Origin: Pontibacter burrus
GTDB taxonomy: Bacteria; Bacteroidota; Bacteroidia; Cytophagales; Hymenobacteraceae
Assembly (NCBI RefSeq): GCF_010686685.1
Contig: NZ_JAAGWD010000001.1
Coordinates: forward strand, 558,001 to 622,000
Direction of reading: 5' to 3'
DNA length: 64,000 bases
Shown here piece after piece: positions 16,237 through 25,102 of the stretch. Numbering within the stretch: position 1 is the first letter of the stretch; every line of letters begins with the position of its first letter. Both the position numbers and the translations under genes were made by a program. Below the pieces are notes generated by a model that saw only the letters and a program-made list of their open reading frames with translations, was not told the origin of the DNA and made no database searches.

Positions 16237-17030
16237 TGAACCGCAAAATTTCTACCTGGATTATCGCCAGCTTCCTCATCCTGCTTTTTTCCGTAACTGC
16301 CATGACCTCCTGTACCCGCATTGATGCAGGCCACGAAGGCATATTGGTTAAACTATACGGTACCGATAAAGGGGTGCAGGACGTGAGCCTGGTAACAGGG
16401 CGTGTATGGTACAATCCCTTTACAGAGGAAGTATTCCAGTTCCCAACCTTCGTGCAGACTGTAGATTATGCTCCTTTTACTGTAAATGCCAAAGATGGCT
16501 CCGTATTTACCGTAGACCCAACCATGTCGTTCAGGGTAATGCCTGGCGAGAGTCCGCGTATATTCAGTAAGTACCGCAAAGAGATAGGGCAGATCACGCA
16601 GACTACCTTATACAACTATACCCGCGATGCCTTCCGTATTCAGTTCAACCAGTATTCAACCGACAGCATCATCTCTAATCGCCAGAGCTTTGAGGACAAA
16701 GTGCAGAAGGCACTTGGCGATGCGCTTGAAAGAGAGGGTTTTTCGTTAGAGCAGATGACCAGCGGTTTGCAGTACCCGGAAGTAATAGTGCAGGCTGTGA
16801 ACCTAAAAAACAAAGCCGTACAGCAAGCCATGCAGGTCGAGAACGAGCTGAAAGTAGCCGAAGCACAGGCCCGCAAGAAAATTGTAGAGGCCGAAGCCGA
16901 GGCAAGAGCTAACGAACTACGCCAGCGTACCCTTACCCCGCTCCTGATTCAGCAGCAGTTTATAGAGAAGTGGGACGGACGTACGCCGCTTTATGGCAAC
17001 TCCCCTACTTTCTTCAAGAATGTACAGTAA
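16236..17030 (+). CDS. SPFH/prohibitin-domain protein
   Basis: 264 residues. An N-terminal hydrophobic segment (TWIIASFLILLFSVTAM) ends at Cys26, which could be a lipobox (AMTSC) or simply a signal anchor. The SPFH domain spans about residues 30-200 (DAGHEGILVKLYG at its start, then FTVDPTMSFRV and DALEREGFSLEQM), followed by an Ala/Glu-rich coiled coil (VENELKVAEAQARKKIVEAE). Prohibitin-like proteins form membrane rings that scaffold proteases or transporters. A bidirectional terminator follows. Confidence 0.88.
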   Translation: MNRKISTWIIASFLILLFSVTAMTSCTRIDAGHEGILVKLYGTDKGVQDVSLVTGRVWYNPFTEEVFQFPTFVQTVDYAPFTVNAKDGSVFTVDPTMSFRVMPGESPRIFSKYRKEIGQITQTTLYNYTRDAFRIQFNQYSTDSIISNRQSFEDKVQKALGDALEREGFSLEQMTSGLQYPEVIVQAVNLKNKAVQQAMQVENELKVAEAQARKKIVEAEAEARANELRQRTLTPLLIQQQFIEKWDGRTPLYGNSPTFFKNVQ

Positions 17031-17045
17031 GAACCAACTATAAAC

Positions 17046-17078
17046 AAAGAAGGCTGCCTACTACGGGCAGCCTTCTTT
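17046..17078. terminator. Bidirectional terminator between the SPFH gene and ppk1
   Basis: AAAGAAGGCTGCC and GGCAGCCTTCTTT form a perfect 13-bp stem around a 7-base loop between two convergent genes. A runs and T runs at both ends allow use on either strand. Confidence 0.85.
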
Positions 17079-17080
17079 GT

Positions 17081-19192
17081 TTATAGTTTCGCGTTAGGCG
17101 TTGATTTACCTTTTGCTTTGGTTGTTAGTAGACCTTGCAGGTAACTATAGGTAGCATACTGGGCACGTATAGCTTCTTCCGATGTTCCCTCTACATAGCT
17201 GTTATCCACGTGCCTCGACTTCACATTGTCGTTGCGTTGCATGTCTATAATGGTGCGAACCTGCTCTACCAGATCCGGCTGGTATAATGGAAAGGCAACT
17301 TCTACACGTCTGTTCAGGTTGCGCGTCATCCAGTCGGCGGAGGCTACATAGTATTTCTCGTCGCCATTGTTATGGAAGATGTAGATACGGGCATGCTCCA
17401 GGTACCGATCTACGATGCCTTTTACCGTAATATTCTCGCTCAGGCCCTGAACGCCTGGCACCAGGCAGCAGATGCCCCGCACCAGCAACTCGATTTTTAC
17501 ACCTGCCTGGCTGGCTTCGTATAGTTTCCGGATCATTTTCTCGTCCTGCAGCGCATTCATTTTCAGGGTCATGGAAGCCGGTAGCCCTTTCTTCGCGTTT
17601 TTCATTTCCTGGTTGATCAGGTCGGTGAAGCGTTCGCGCATGTTTATCGGCGCCATCAGCAGGTGTTCAAAGTTCTTGTCAGGCTGGCGATCTATAAAGA
17701 AATTGAAAACCTGTTCCACATCTTTTGTAAGCCGCCTGTCGGTAGTGAACAAGGCATGATCGGCGTAAATCTTGGAAGTGTCTTCGTTATAGTTGCCCGT
17801 GCTCAGATAGGCATAGCTTACCAGTTTTCCATTCTCGTTGCGCGTAATTAGTCCGAGCTTGGAATGCACTTTCAGGTCTGGCATACCCAGTATCACGTTG
17901 GCGCCGGCCTTCTGTAGTTTGCCTGCCCAGTATATGTTTGATTCCTCGTCAAAGCGGGCTTTCAGTTCTACAACTACAGTTACCAGTTTCCCGTTTTTGG
18001 CAGCTTTTGTAAGGGCTTTGGCAATCGCAGACCCATCGGCCACGCGGTATAAGGTAGCGCTGATAGCGGTTACGGCCGGGTCGTTGGCGGCCTCATTAAA
18101 CAGCTTTACTGCATAGTCGAATTTCTGGTAAGGATAGTGCACCAGGTAATCCTGCTTCTGCATGGCGGCCAGCAGACTTGGCTCCTTTTCGAGCAACGGG
18201 TGTGGCAGGTTAGGTTGCGGCTCATACTTAAGCTCCGGCATGTTAAAATCCGGGAAGCCGAAAAAGTCGCGGAAGTTGTGATATTTGCTACCCTCTACCA
18301 ATTCTTCTTCTGTTATGCCGGTGTGTGCCATTATTGCATCGAGTAGCGCCTGAGGTGTTTCAGGGTCATAAAGCAGGCGCGATGGCGTACCAATCTCACG
18401 TTTCTTCAGTCCTTTTTTGATCTTCGTCATCAGGTTTGCCGATACGTCTTCTTCAATATCCAGCTCCGCATCCCGCGATACTTTTACCGCATGTGCTTCA
18501 AACTCGGTATAGTCCGGGAACAGTAGCGGCAGGCAGGCCCGGATGGCATCGTCTATAAACATCACATACCGGTTATCCTTCTGGGTAGGTAATTTTATAA
18601 AGCGGCTGCCGTGTTTTTTGGTAGGTACCTCCAGCATAGCAAACTGCTCCGGGCGGGCAGTATCTTTTTTAGGAGCGCTCATTTGTACACCCAGGTATAC
18701 GGTCTGGTCTTTCAGGAAGAAATGCGTCTCAGTTTCATCCATGAGCATAGGCACCAGCAGCGGTTGCAGGTTCTCTTTAAAGTAGCTGGTAATGAACTTA
18801 CGCTGCGTTGAAGTCAGCTCCTGCTCTGTTATAAGATGTATCTTTTCTTTTTTGAGATCTGTCAGTATGCCGTCCCGGAACATCTTACCAAATTCGTCCT
18901 GCTGGCGCTGTACTTCTTCCAGTACCAGGTCCAGGGTTTCGGCAGGGTCGTCATCTAGTTTCTCTATCGTTTTGCGCTTTAGCCTTACCAGGCGTTTAAG
19001 GGTTGCCACGCGCACTTTAAAGTATTCGTCCAGGTTAGACGAGAAAATGGCCATGAATTTGATGCGTTCAAGCAATGGTACCCGTTTATCGCGGGCCTCC
19101 TGAAGTACTCTATAGTTAAAAGCAAGCCAGCTGAGTTCCCGGTTCAGAAAAACGGGCTCCTGTATCTGCTTCTTTTTTTTCTCTTTTTCCAT
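17081..19192 (-). CDS. ppk1: Polyphosphate kinase 1
   Basis: About 703 residues from the ATG at 19192 (MEKEKKKKQIQEPVFLNREL); an ATG at 19237 is in frame but adds an unlikely leader. The N domain ELSWLAFNYRVLQEA and FSSNLDEYFKVRVATLKR, and the catalytic phosphohistidine region MPDLKVHSKLGLITR with LSTGNYNEDTSKIYAD, are PPK1 hallmarks. The second phospholipase-D-like lobe (GICCLVPGVQGLSENI, VDRYLEHARIYIF) is complete. It polymerises ATP gamma-phosphate into inorganic polyphosphate in the cytosol. The SixA-type phosphatase gene lies about 80 bp upstream on the same strand. Confidence 0.96.
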   Translation of the reverse strand: MEKEKKKKQIQEPVFLNRELSWLAFNYRVLQEARDKRVPLLERIKFMAIFSSNLDEYFKVRVATLKRLVRLKRKTIEKLDDDPAETLDLVLEEVQRQQDEFGKMFRDGILTDLKKEKIHLITEQELTSTQRKFITSYFKENLQPLLVPMLMDETETHFFLKDQTVYLGVQMSAPKKDTARPEQFAMLEVPTKKHGSRFIKLPTQKDNRYVMFIDDAIRACLPLLFPDYTEFEAHAVKVSRDAELDIEEDVSANLMTKIKKGLKKREIGTPSRLLYDPETPQALLDAIMAHTGITEEELVEGSKYHNFRDFFGFPDFNMPELKYEPQPNLPHPLLEKEPSLLAAMQKQDYLVHYPYQKFDYAVKLFNEAANDPAVTAISATLYRVADGSAIAKALTKAAKNGKLVTVVVELKARFDEESNIYWAGKLQKAGANVILGMPDLKVHSKLGLITRNENGKLVSYAYLSTGNYNEDTSKIYADHALFTTDRRLTKDVEQVFNFFIDRQPDKNFEHLLMAPINMRERFTDLINQEMKNAKKGLPASMTLKMNALQDEKMIRKLYEASQAGVKIELLVRGICCLVPGVQGLSENITVKGIVDRYLEHARIYIFHNNGDEKYYVASADWMTRNLNRRVEVAFPLYQPDLVEQVRTIIDMQRNDNVKSRHVDNSYVEGTSEEAIRAQYATYSYLQGLLTTKAKGKSTPNAKL

Positions 19193-19270
19193 CTTTGTAG
19201 TTGTTGTACTGTAAGGGTAGCAGTATAGGTGGTGCAACTATAGCCGGTTGCGCTGTATAGTTGCGGCTTG

Positions 19271-19765
19271 TTATTCGTAATTCTTCGGGAAATCGAAGAA
19301 CAGGAAGTCGGCGTTGTCGCGGCTGATCTCGTACCAGCTTTCGCAATTAAAGTCCAGGGCAATTATGCCAGCGGTGGGTATGCTGCCTACTACTTCCGGC
19401 GAGAGCATGTTGGCAAAATCTGTTACGGCATCGTTGTGCCCTACCAGCATGACGCTTTCTATCTCTACGGGTGTTTCCTGCACTACTTCCAGCAGCGTGT
19501 TCTTATCTGCACCGTAAATGCGGTCTTCTATCACAATATCATCGGGGCTATAGCCCAGTTCTTTACCTACCAGGGTGGCAGTAGTAATGGCGCGCACGGC
19601 AGGGCTGGACACGATCAGGTCTGGCAACACACCCCGCGACGACAGCTCGCGGCCCATAAGGGGAGCGTCGTTGCGGCCGCGCTTGTTCAGGGGCCTGTCG
19701 TGGTCGCTAAGTTCATCAAACTCCCAGCTCGACTTGGCGTGTCTTAATATATATAATGTCTTCAT
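19271..19765 (-). CDS. SixA-type histidine phosphatase
   Basis: 164 residues from the ATG at 19765, so that the catalytic motif LYILRHAKSSW sits at the N-terminus as in the family. RHAK corresponds to the RHG motif of the histidine-phosphatase superfamily; SSPAVRAITTA and VMLVGHNDAVTDF carry the second Arg and the second catalytic His. SixA-type enzymes dephosphorylate phosphohistidine proteins or small phosphoesters. It is upstream of ppk1 on the same strand, which suggests a link to phosphate or polyphosphate metabolism but does not prove it. Confidence 0.85.
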   Translation of the reverse strand: MKTLYILRHAKSSWEFDELSDHDRPLNKRGRNDAPLMGRELSSRGVLPDLIVSSPAVRAITTATLVGKELGYSPDDIVIEDRIYGADKNTLLEVVQETPVEIESVMLVGHNDAVTDFANMLSPEVVGSIPTAGIIALDFNCESWYEISRDNADFLFFDFPKNYE

Positions 19766-20014
19766 GGGATCGGGATACAATCAGGAACTATAGCATATTC
19801 AAAAGTTACTATAGTTCTGTGTCTTTACTGAAAGTGTTGTAAAATTGTTGTGCCAGCGCATCGCCATTGCGTCGTTAAGTAAACCGGATTGCGATATAGT
19901 TGTTACAAGCTATAGTTTACTGCCTGATAGAACCTATAGCTTAGTCGGTACAACTATAAACTGCAGTGTGGTTATCAATCTCGCCAAATACTACTTTCCC
20001 AAATTTTTGTGTTG

Positions 20015-20022
20015 TAACTTTG
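20015..20022 (+). promoter_or_regulatory. Candidate -7 element of the ccm operon (TAACTTTG)
   Basis: TAACTTTG matches TAnnTTTG exactly and lies 20 bp before the GTG start of ccmB. No clear TTG box is at the expected distance, so this is a moderate call. Confidence 0.45.
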
Positions 20023-20041
20023 CCGGAAATACACCGAAGCA

Positions 20042-20713
20042 GTGCTGCTGAAAGAAATTTTATACCTGATACAAAAAGACCTGGTGCTGGAATGGCGGCA
20101 GAAGTACGCCTTTAATGGCATGCTGCTGTATGTAGGCAGTACGGTGTTTGTCTGTTACCTGAGCTTTGGCCTTCGACAATTTTCAGCCGACAGCGGCCCC
20201 ATTTGGAATGCGCTGCTATGGATCATCCTGTTGTTTACATCTGTTAATGCTATTGCCAAAAGCTTTATGCAGGAAAACCGCGGGCGCTTGCTCTACTTCT
20301 ATTCTATAGTTAGTCCGCAGGGTATTATCCTGGCCAAGATCGTTTACAACTCGCTGCTGATGCTTTTGCTGGCAGTGATCTGCTTCGTTTTCTACGCTTT
20401 TGTGCTGGGCAACCCGGTGCAGGATATTCCCATGTTTCTGTTATCGCTGTTGCTGGGGGCCATTGGGTTTTCCACCTCACTAACTATGATTTCGGGCATT
20501 GCATCAAAGGCGGCCAACAGCAGTACACTAATGGCTATTCTCAGCTTCCCGGTTATAGTGCCCATGCTGCTGATGCTCATAAAAATGTCGAAAAACGCCA
20601 TGGATGGGCTGGACAGAGGAGCCAGTCTCGACGAACTGCTTACTTTGCTTGCCATAAATATGATCGTTATCACTGTTTCTTACATTTTGTTCCCGTACCT
20701 TTGGCGTTCGTAG
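20042..20713 (+). CDS. ccmB: Haem exporter membrane subunit CcmB
   Basis: 223 residues starting at GTG 20042. Six hydrophobic helices and the opening KEILYLIQKDLVLEWRQKYA match CcmB, as does SPQGIILAKIVYNSLLM. With CcmA and CcmC it delivers haem to CcmE at the periplasmic side. The ATPase gene ccmA is not in the window. It is the first gene of the ccm run. Confidence 0.93.
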   Translation: MLLKEILYLIQKDLVLEWRQKYAFNGMLLYVGSTVFVCYLSFGLRQFSADSGPIWNALLWIILLFTSVNAIAKSFMQENRGRLLYFYSIVSPQGIILAKIVYNSLLMLLLAVICFVFYAFVLGNPVQDIPMFLLSLLLGAIGFSTSLTMISGIASKAANSSTLMAILSFPVIVPMLLMLIKMSKNAMDGLDRGASLDELLTLLAINMIVITVSYILFPYLWRS

Positions 20714-20842
20714 AAAAGACTTAAGATACAGGGCTTAAGAAGCAAGATTTCGGGCTGGGAGAAGAACTCAAATTCAGAATAAGAGGTTTTAAATTTTGGG
20801 AGATCTGTAACCTGTGTCTAGCATCTAACATCTATACTTTAA

Positions 20843-21508
20843 ATGAAAAATAACTGGTGGAAAATACTGGCCGTACTGCTGCTGATTTTTACAGTAGTAG
20901 CCGGTATGTTGTCAGAAGTTCCGAGGCTGGCTATCCTCAACGAGACTATCCGGAATTTATACTTCCATGTACCGATGTGGTTTGGCATGATCCTGATTCT
21001 GCTGATATCGGTATTCTACTCTATCAGGTACCTGCGCAATCCAACTATAAAAAACGATGTAATTGCTTACGAAGCGGCCAAGGTGGGAATACTCTTTGGT
21101 GTGCTTGGTATAGTTACCGGCATGGAGTGGGCTAAATTTACCTGGGGCGAGTACTGGAGCAACGACCCGAAACAGAACGCTTCTGCTATCGGGCTACTTA
21201 TTTACTTTGCTTACGTGGTGCTGCGCAGCTCGTTTGCTGAACAGCAGCAGCGTGCCCGCATCAGCGCGGTGTATAACATCTTTGCCTTTGCAGCCCTTAT
21301 TCCGTTGCTGTTTATACTGCCGCGCCTTACTGATTCGCTGCACCCGGGGAACGGTGGCAACCCCGGCTTTAACGCTTACGACCTGGATAGCCGTCTGCGC
21401 ATGGTGTTTTACCCTGCCGTTCTGGGCTGGACCCTGCTGGGTATCTGGATCGTGAACGTAAGATCAAGATTTGAAATACTGAGACAACGCTTATATGAAA
21501 CTGTTTAG
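20843..21508 (+). CDS. ccmC: Haem handling protein CcmC
   Basis: 221 residues with six transmembrane helices. LYFHVPMWFGM provides the first conserved His, WGEYWSNDPKQ is the Trp-rich haem motif (WGxxWxxDP) and DSLHPGNGG a second conserved His. CcmC attaches haem to CcmE. Its end overlaps the next gene by 14 bp, which indicates translational coupling. Confidence 0.95.
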   Translation: MKNNWWKILAVLLLIFTVVAGMLSEVPRLAILNETIRNLYFHVPMWFGMILILLISVFYSIRYLRNPTIKNDVIAYEAAKVGILFGVLGIVTGMEWAKFTWGEYWSNDPKQNASAIGLLIYFAYVVLRSSFAEQQQRARISAVYNIFAFAALIPLLFILPRLTDSLHPGNGGNPGFNAYDLDSRLRMVFYPAVLGWTLLGIWIVNVRSRFEILRQRLYETV

Positions 21509-21764
21509 AATACTGGCTCTCTGCTGCTTTATGCTTTGCAGTTTGGCCGGCATACAACAAGTGCAGGCACAGCCTGAGCAAACACAGGTGGAATTTTCAT
21601 CGGCACCTGCGCAAACCGATATAGAGATGGCAGATGTCCTGCGGCAGGATGGTAAGATTTACGTAGTAGTAGTAGTGTTACTGACTGTACTGCTTGGTGT
21701 AGTTGCTTACCTCATCACACTGGACCGCAAAGTGGGCAGGCTGGAGAAACAATTTAAAGAATAG
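21495..21764 (+). CDS. CcmD-like small membrane protein
   Basis: 89 residues: an N-terminal signal-like helix (LALCCFMLCSLAGIQ), a polar periplasmic stretch, one transmembrane helix (IYVVVVVLLTVLLGVVAYLI) and a basic tail. Position between ccmC and ccmE and the topology of the C-terminal half fit CcmD, which stabilises the CcmC-CcmE complex. The N-terminal extension is longer than in proteobacterial CcmD. Confidence 0.75.
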   Translation: MKLFRILALCCFMLCSLAGIQQVQAQPEQTQVEFSSAPAQTDIEMADVLRQDGKIYVVVVVLLTVLLGVVAYLITLDRKVGRLEKQFKE

Positions 21765-21858
21765 CCTGCTGAGCGTATAAAAACAGCACATATTTGGATT
21801 TAAAATGCCTGCTTTTGTGTTAGGCTAGCAAACCGGGAAAAACCATAGTTTATACAAG

Positions 21859-22290
21859 ATGAAGAAGTCACACATCATCGGTATCGTTATTATCGCAGCA
21901 GCTATCATGATCATTATGTCAACAGCTGGCGATGCAAGTACTTATGTTGATTTTGGCGAAGCAAAAGAGCTGGCCCAGGAAGGAAGTAACGCAAAAGTAC
22001 ACGTAGTAGGTCGTCTGAAAAAAGATGCCCAGGGCCACATCGTCGGGATGAAGTACGACCCGCTGATAGACCCGAACTACTTCTCGTTTATGCTTGTGGA
22101 TACCAACCGGGTGGAACAACAGGTGGTGTACTTCAACCCTAAACCACAGGATTTTGAACGCTCTGAGCAGGTTGTAATTACCGGTAACATGCAGAACGAT
22201 GTGTTCATAGCCGATAAAATATTGCTAAAATGCCCGTCTAAGTATGTAGAGACAGAGGTAAAACCTAATACAACTACCGCAGGCTTATAA
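21859..22290 (+). CDS. ccmE: Haem chaperone CcmE, Cys-type (CxxxY)
   Basis: 143 residues: one N-terminal membrane anchor (HIIGIVIIAAAIMIIMS) and an OB-fold domain with the typical VHVVGRLKK and QVVITGNM strands. The residue that binds haem covalently in E. coli CcmE is a His in HDENY; here the site reads CPSKY (Cys125, Tyr129). A Cys in this position is known in some archaeal and sulfate-reducer CcmE proteins. The protein carries haem from CcmC to CcmF in the periplasm. Confidence 0.92.
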   Translation: MKKSHIIGIVIIAAAIMIIMSTAGDASTYVDFGEAKELAQEGSNAKVHVVGRLKKDAQGHIVGMKYDPLIDPNYFSFMLVDTNRVEQQVVYFNPKPQDFERSEQVVITGNMQNDVFIADKILLKCPSKYVETEVKPNTTTAGL

Positions 22291-22324
22291 TATTTAGTTG
22301 AAAGCAGGGAGTGATATAGTCAGC

Positions 22325-22352
22325 TCTCTAACTTTCTAACTCTTTAACTTTC
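22325..22352. repeat. CTAACTTT word repeat before ccmF
   Basis: The run of CTAACTTTCTAACTCTTTAA words just upstream of the ccmF ATG is the reverse complement of the word set at 8941-8967. Confidence 0.55.
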
Positions 22353-22364
22353 TAATTTATAAAG

Positions 22365-24977
22365 ATGATTAATACGCTGATCGGCGATATAGGCCACCTG
22401 AGTGTGATTATTGCGTTTGTGGCGGCAATAGTGGCCTCGTATGCATATTTCATGGCTTCGCGCTCTTCTAACACAGCCGAAGACCTGAAGAGCTGGCGCC
22501 GTTTTGCCCGCACTGCATTTTATGTGCATAGTGCTGCCGTAATAGTAATTATTTTTGCGCTCTTTAATATTATCTACGAGCACCGCTACGAGTATTATTA
22601 CGCCTGGAGCCACTCATCCAACCACCTGCCGGTTCATTATATGATCTCCAGCTTCTGGGAAGGACAGGAAGGCTCATTCCTGCTATGGATCTTCTGGCAC
22701 GTGATACTGGGTGTGGTGCTAATGAACAGCGGTAAGAAAAACAAAGAATGGGAAGCGCCTGTAATGGCCATGTTCTCGTTTGTGCAGCTTTTCCTTACCT
22801 CCATGATCCTGGGTATCGTGATTGGTGAAATGAAGATCGGTTCTTCGCCTTTCATCCTGATGCGTGACTTTATGCCAGATGCTCCTGTATTTGCCATGGA
22901 CCCGAACTTTAAGCCGGAAGATGGTACAGGTCTGAACCCGCTGTTGCAGAACATCTGGATGGTGATTCACCCGCCAACCCTGTTCCTGGGCTTTGCTGCT
23001 ACCCTGGTGCCTTTCGCGTTTGCTATGGCCGGCCTGTGGAAAAATAAGTTTGGGGAGTGGGTACGTCCTGCCTTGCCGTGGGCGCACTTTGCTGCACTGT
23101 CGCTGGGCCTTGGTACTATGATGGGTGCTTACTGGGCTTACGAAACGCTTAACTTTGGTGGCTATTGGAACTGGGACCCGGTAGAGAACGCTGTTTATAT
23201 TCCGTGGCTGGTGCTGGTTGGTGCGATACATACTATGATCGTTTACCGCAGAAGCAAGCATGGACTGAGAGTAAGTTATATCCTGGTTATAGTTTCCTTT
23301 ATCCTGATCCTGTATGCTACCTTCCTGACACGAAGCGGTATTCTAGGTAATGCATCGGTACACTCTTTCACTGACTTAGGTCTTTCCGGTCAGCTGTTCA
23401 CTTACCTGACAGCCTTTGCTGTACTGGCAGTTGGTCTGCTGGCTTACAAGTGGAAACAGATTCCAGCTACAGAAAAAGAACTCTCGACCTACAATGGTGA
23501 ATTCTGGGTGTTTATTGGTGCGGCAGTTCTCTGCTTGGCAGGTTTCCAGGTACTGACTACTACCTCTATCCCGGTTTACAATTCCTTCCTTGGTTTTATA
23601 GGCATAGAATCTAATGCAGCTCTGCCAGCCGATCAGGTAGAGCACTATACCAAGTTCCAACTATGGGCAGGTGTACTAATTGCGGTACTGACAGGTATCG
23701 GACAGCTGACCTGGTGGCGCAAAGCAGATAAAACCAGCTTTTTAGATGCCATTACAATGCCGTTGATGCTGACATTGCTGTTTGCGAGCCTTGTAATTAT
23801 TCTTTCAAACAAGTTTGATGTATTCGATTTCAAATTAGATGATCCGATTTACATTATCCTGTTTGTAACGTCACTGTTTGCTGTATTTGCGAACCTGAGC
23901 ATTATCCTGAGCCTGCTTCATAAAAAAGTAACGCTGTCTGGTGGTGCTGTTGCACACATTGGTATTGCCCTGATGCTGTTGGGTATCCTGTTCTCTTCAG
24001 GCTATTCCAAGATCATCTCAGGTAACACTTCTGGTATGTTGTATTCACGTGAGTTCCCTGATGAAATTAACCGCGACAACGTGTTATTATGGCGCAACGC
24101 AGCTACAGATATGGACAAGTACGTGGTAAGTTACCATGGTCAGTACCTGGAAGTTGAGGGCGTGCCGCAATACATAAATAAAGAAATACTTTTCAGAACA
24201 GCTGATGAGTATACTGCCATTGCTCGTGCCGATATTAAAGTAAACGATAAGATATACTATAAGACAGGCGACACACTATATCTGCCGTCCCCAGAGAACA
24301 CATACTACGAAGTAGAATACAAACACCGCGAAACCGGCGATATCTTTGTGCTCTACCCACGTGCACAGGTTAACCCGAACATGGGCTTACTTGCATCTCC
24401 TGATATCAAGTCGTTTGCTACTAAGGACCTTTATACCCACGTATCATCCGTGCTTGACCCTAACGAGGAAAGAGAATGGAGCGAGCTGCAGGAATATACC
24501 CTAACTATGGGCGATACGCTTATCCTGAACGATTATGTAGCCATCTTTAACGGTGTGGAAGTGATCAAGGAAGTGCCAGGTGTATCTCTGAAAGAAGGTG
24601 ACGTGGCCGTGCAGGCTGACATGAAAGTGATGGGTGAGAAGAAAACGTATCACGCACATCCGCTTCTGATCTTTAAAGATGGTATGGCCGGCTATTACCC
24701 GGAAATCATCGAAGACCTGGGACTGCGCATCATGTTCCTGAACGTTGACCCTGAAAAGCAGGAGTTCAAGATTGGTGTAAATACCACCCAGAAAGATTAC
24801 ATCATCCTGAAGGCAATGGAGAAACCATTTGTTAACATTCTCTGGATCGGTACCATTGTGATGACGATAGGTTTCTTTATGGCCATGGTAAGAAGAGGCG
24901 AAGCAGGCGGCGTTAAAACGGCCAAAGCAAATCCAGCCCCAAAAGCTGAGAAAGCTGAAAAAGCACAGGTAGCTTAA
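22365..24977 (+). CDS. ccmF: Cytochrome c haem lyase subunit CcmF (CcsA/CcmF family)
   Basis: 870 residues with many membrane helices. The haem-handling WWD motif reads GGYWNWDPVENA (residues about 266-276), with conserved His202 (VIHPPTLFLGF) and His241 (WAHFAAL). SSFWEGQEGSFLLW near residue 95 is also characteristic. A large soluble domain occupies about residues 550-800, and a Lys/Ala-rich tail ends the protein. CcmF, with CcmH, ligates haem to apocytochrome c. CcmG and CcmH are not in the window. A terminator follows. Confidence 0.95.
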   Translation: MINTLIGDIGHLSVIIAFVAAIVASYAYFMASRSSNTAEDLKSWRRFARTAFYVHSAAVIVIIFALFNIIYEHRYEYYYAWSHSSNHLPVHYMISSFWEGQEGSFLLWIFWHVILGVVLMNSGKKNKEWEAPVMAMFSFVQLFLTSMILGIVIGEMKIGSSPFILMRDFMPDAPVFAMDPNFKPEDGTGLNPLLQNIWMVIHPPTLFLGFAATLVPFAFAMAGLWKNKFGEWVRPALPWAHFAALSLGLGTMMGAYWAYETLNFGGYWNWDPVENAVYIPWLVLVGAIHTMIVYRRSKHGLRVSYILVIVSFILILYATFLTRSGILGNASVHSFTDLGLSGQLFTYLTAFAVLAVGLLAYKWKQIPATEKELSTYNGEFWVFIGAAVLCLAGFQVLTTTSIPVYNSFLGFIGIESNAALPADQVEHYTKFQLWAGVLIAVLTGIGQLTWWRKADKTSFLDAITMPLMLTLLFASLVIILSNKFDVFDFKLDDPIYIILFVTSLFAVFANLSIILSLLHKKVTLSGGAVAHIGIALMLLGILFSSGYSKIISGNTSGMLYSREFPDEINRDNVLLWRNAATDMDKYVVSYHGQYLEVEGVPQYINKEILFRTADEYTAIARADIKVNDKIYYKTGDTLYLPSPENTYYEVEYKHRETGDIFVLYPRAQVNPNMGLLASPDIKSFATKDLYTHVSSVLDPNEEREWSELQEYTLTMGDTLILNDYVAIFNGVEVIKEVPGVSLKEGDVAVQADMKVMGEKKTYHAHPLLIFKDGMAGYYPEIIEDLGLRIMFLNVDPEKQEFKIGVNTTQKDYIILKAMEKPFVNILWIGTIVMTIGFFMAMVRRGEAGGVKTAKANPAPKAEKAEKAQVA

Positions 24978-25002
24978 AAAGCAAGATCTAATAAACTATA
25001 GC

Positions 25003-25029
25003 AAAAAGGTGGGCTTTGCCCGCCTTTTT
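25003..25029 (+). terminator. Terminator of the ccm operon
   Basis: AAAAAGGTGGGC and GCCCGCCTTTTT pair around a three-base loop (one G-T wobble) just after ccmF, ending in a T run. Confidence 0.85.
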
Positions 25030-25102
25030 GTATTTTGGGGCAACTTAACTATCATTTTGAAAAAAAATTCCAGGGTCTGGTAATCGCAGCAAACAAGAAT
25101 TT

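Noticed and set aside
22719-23261. 180-codon minus-strand frame inside ccmF
   Set aside because: Shadow of ccmF; no protein-like motifs, while ccmF motifs are conserved on the plus strand.
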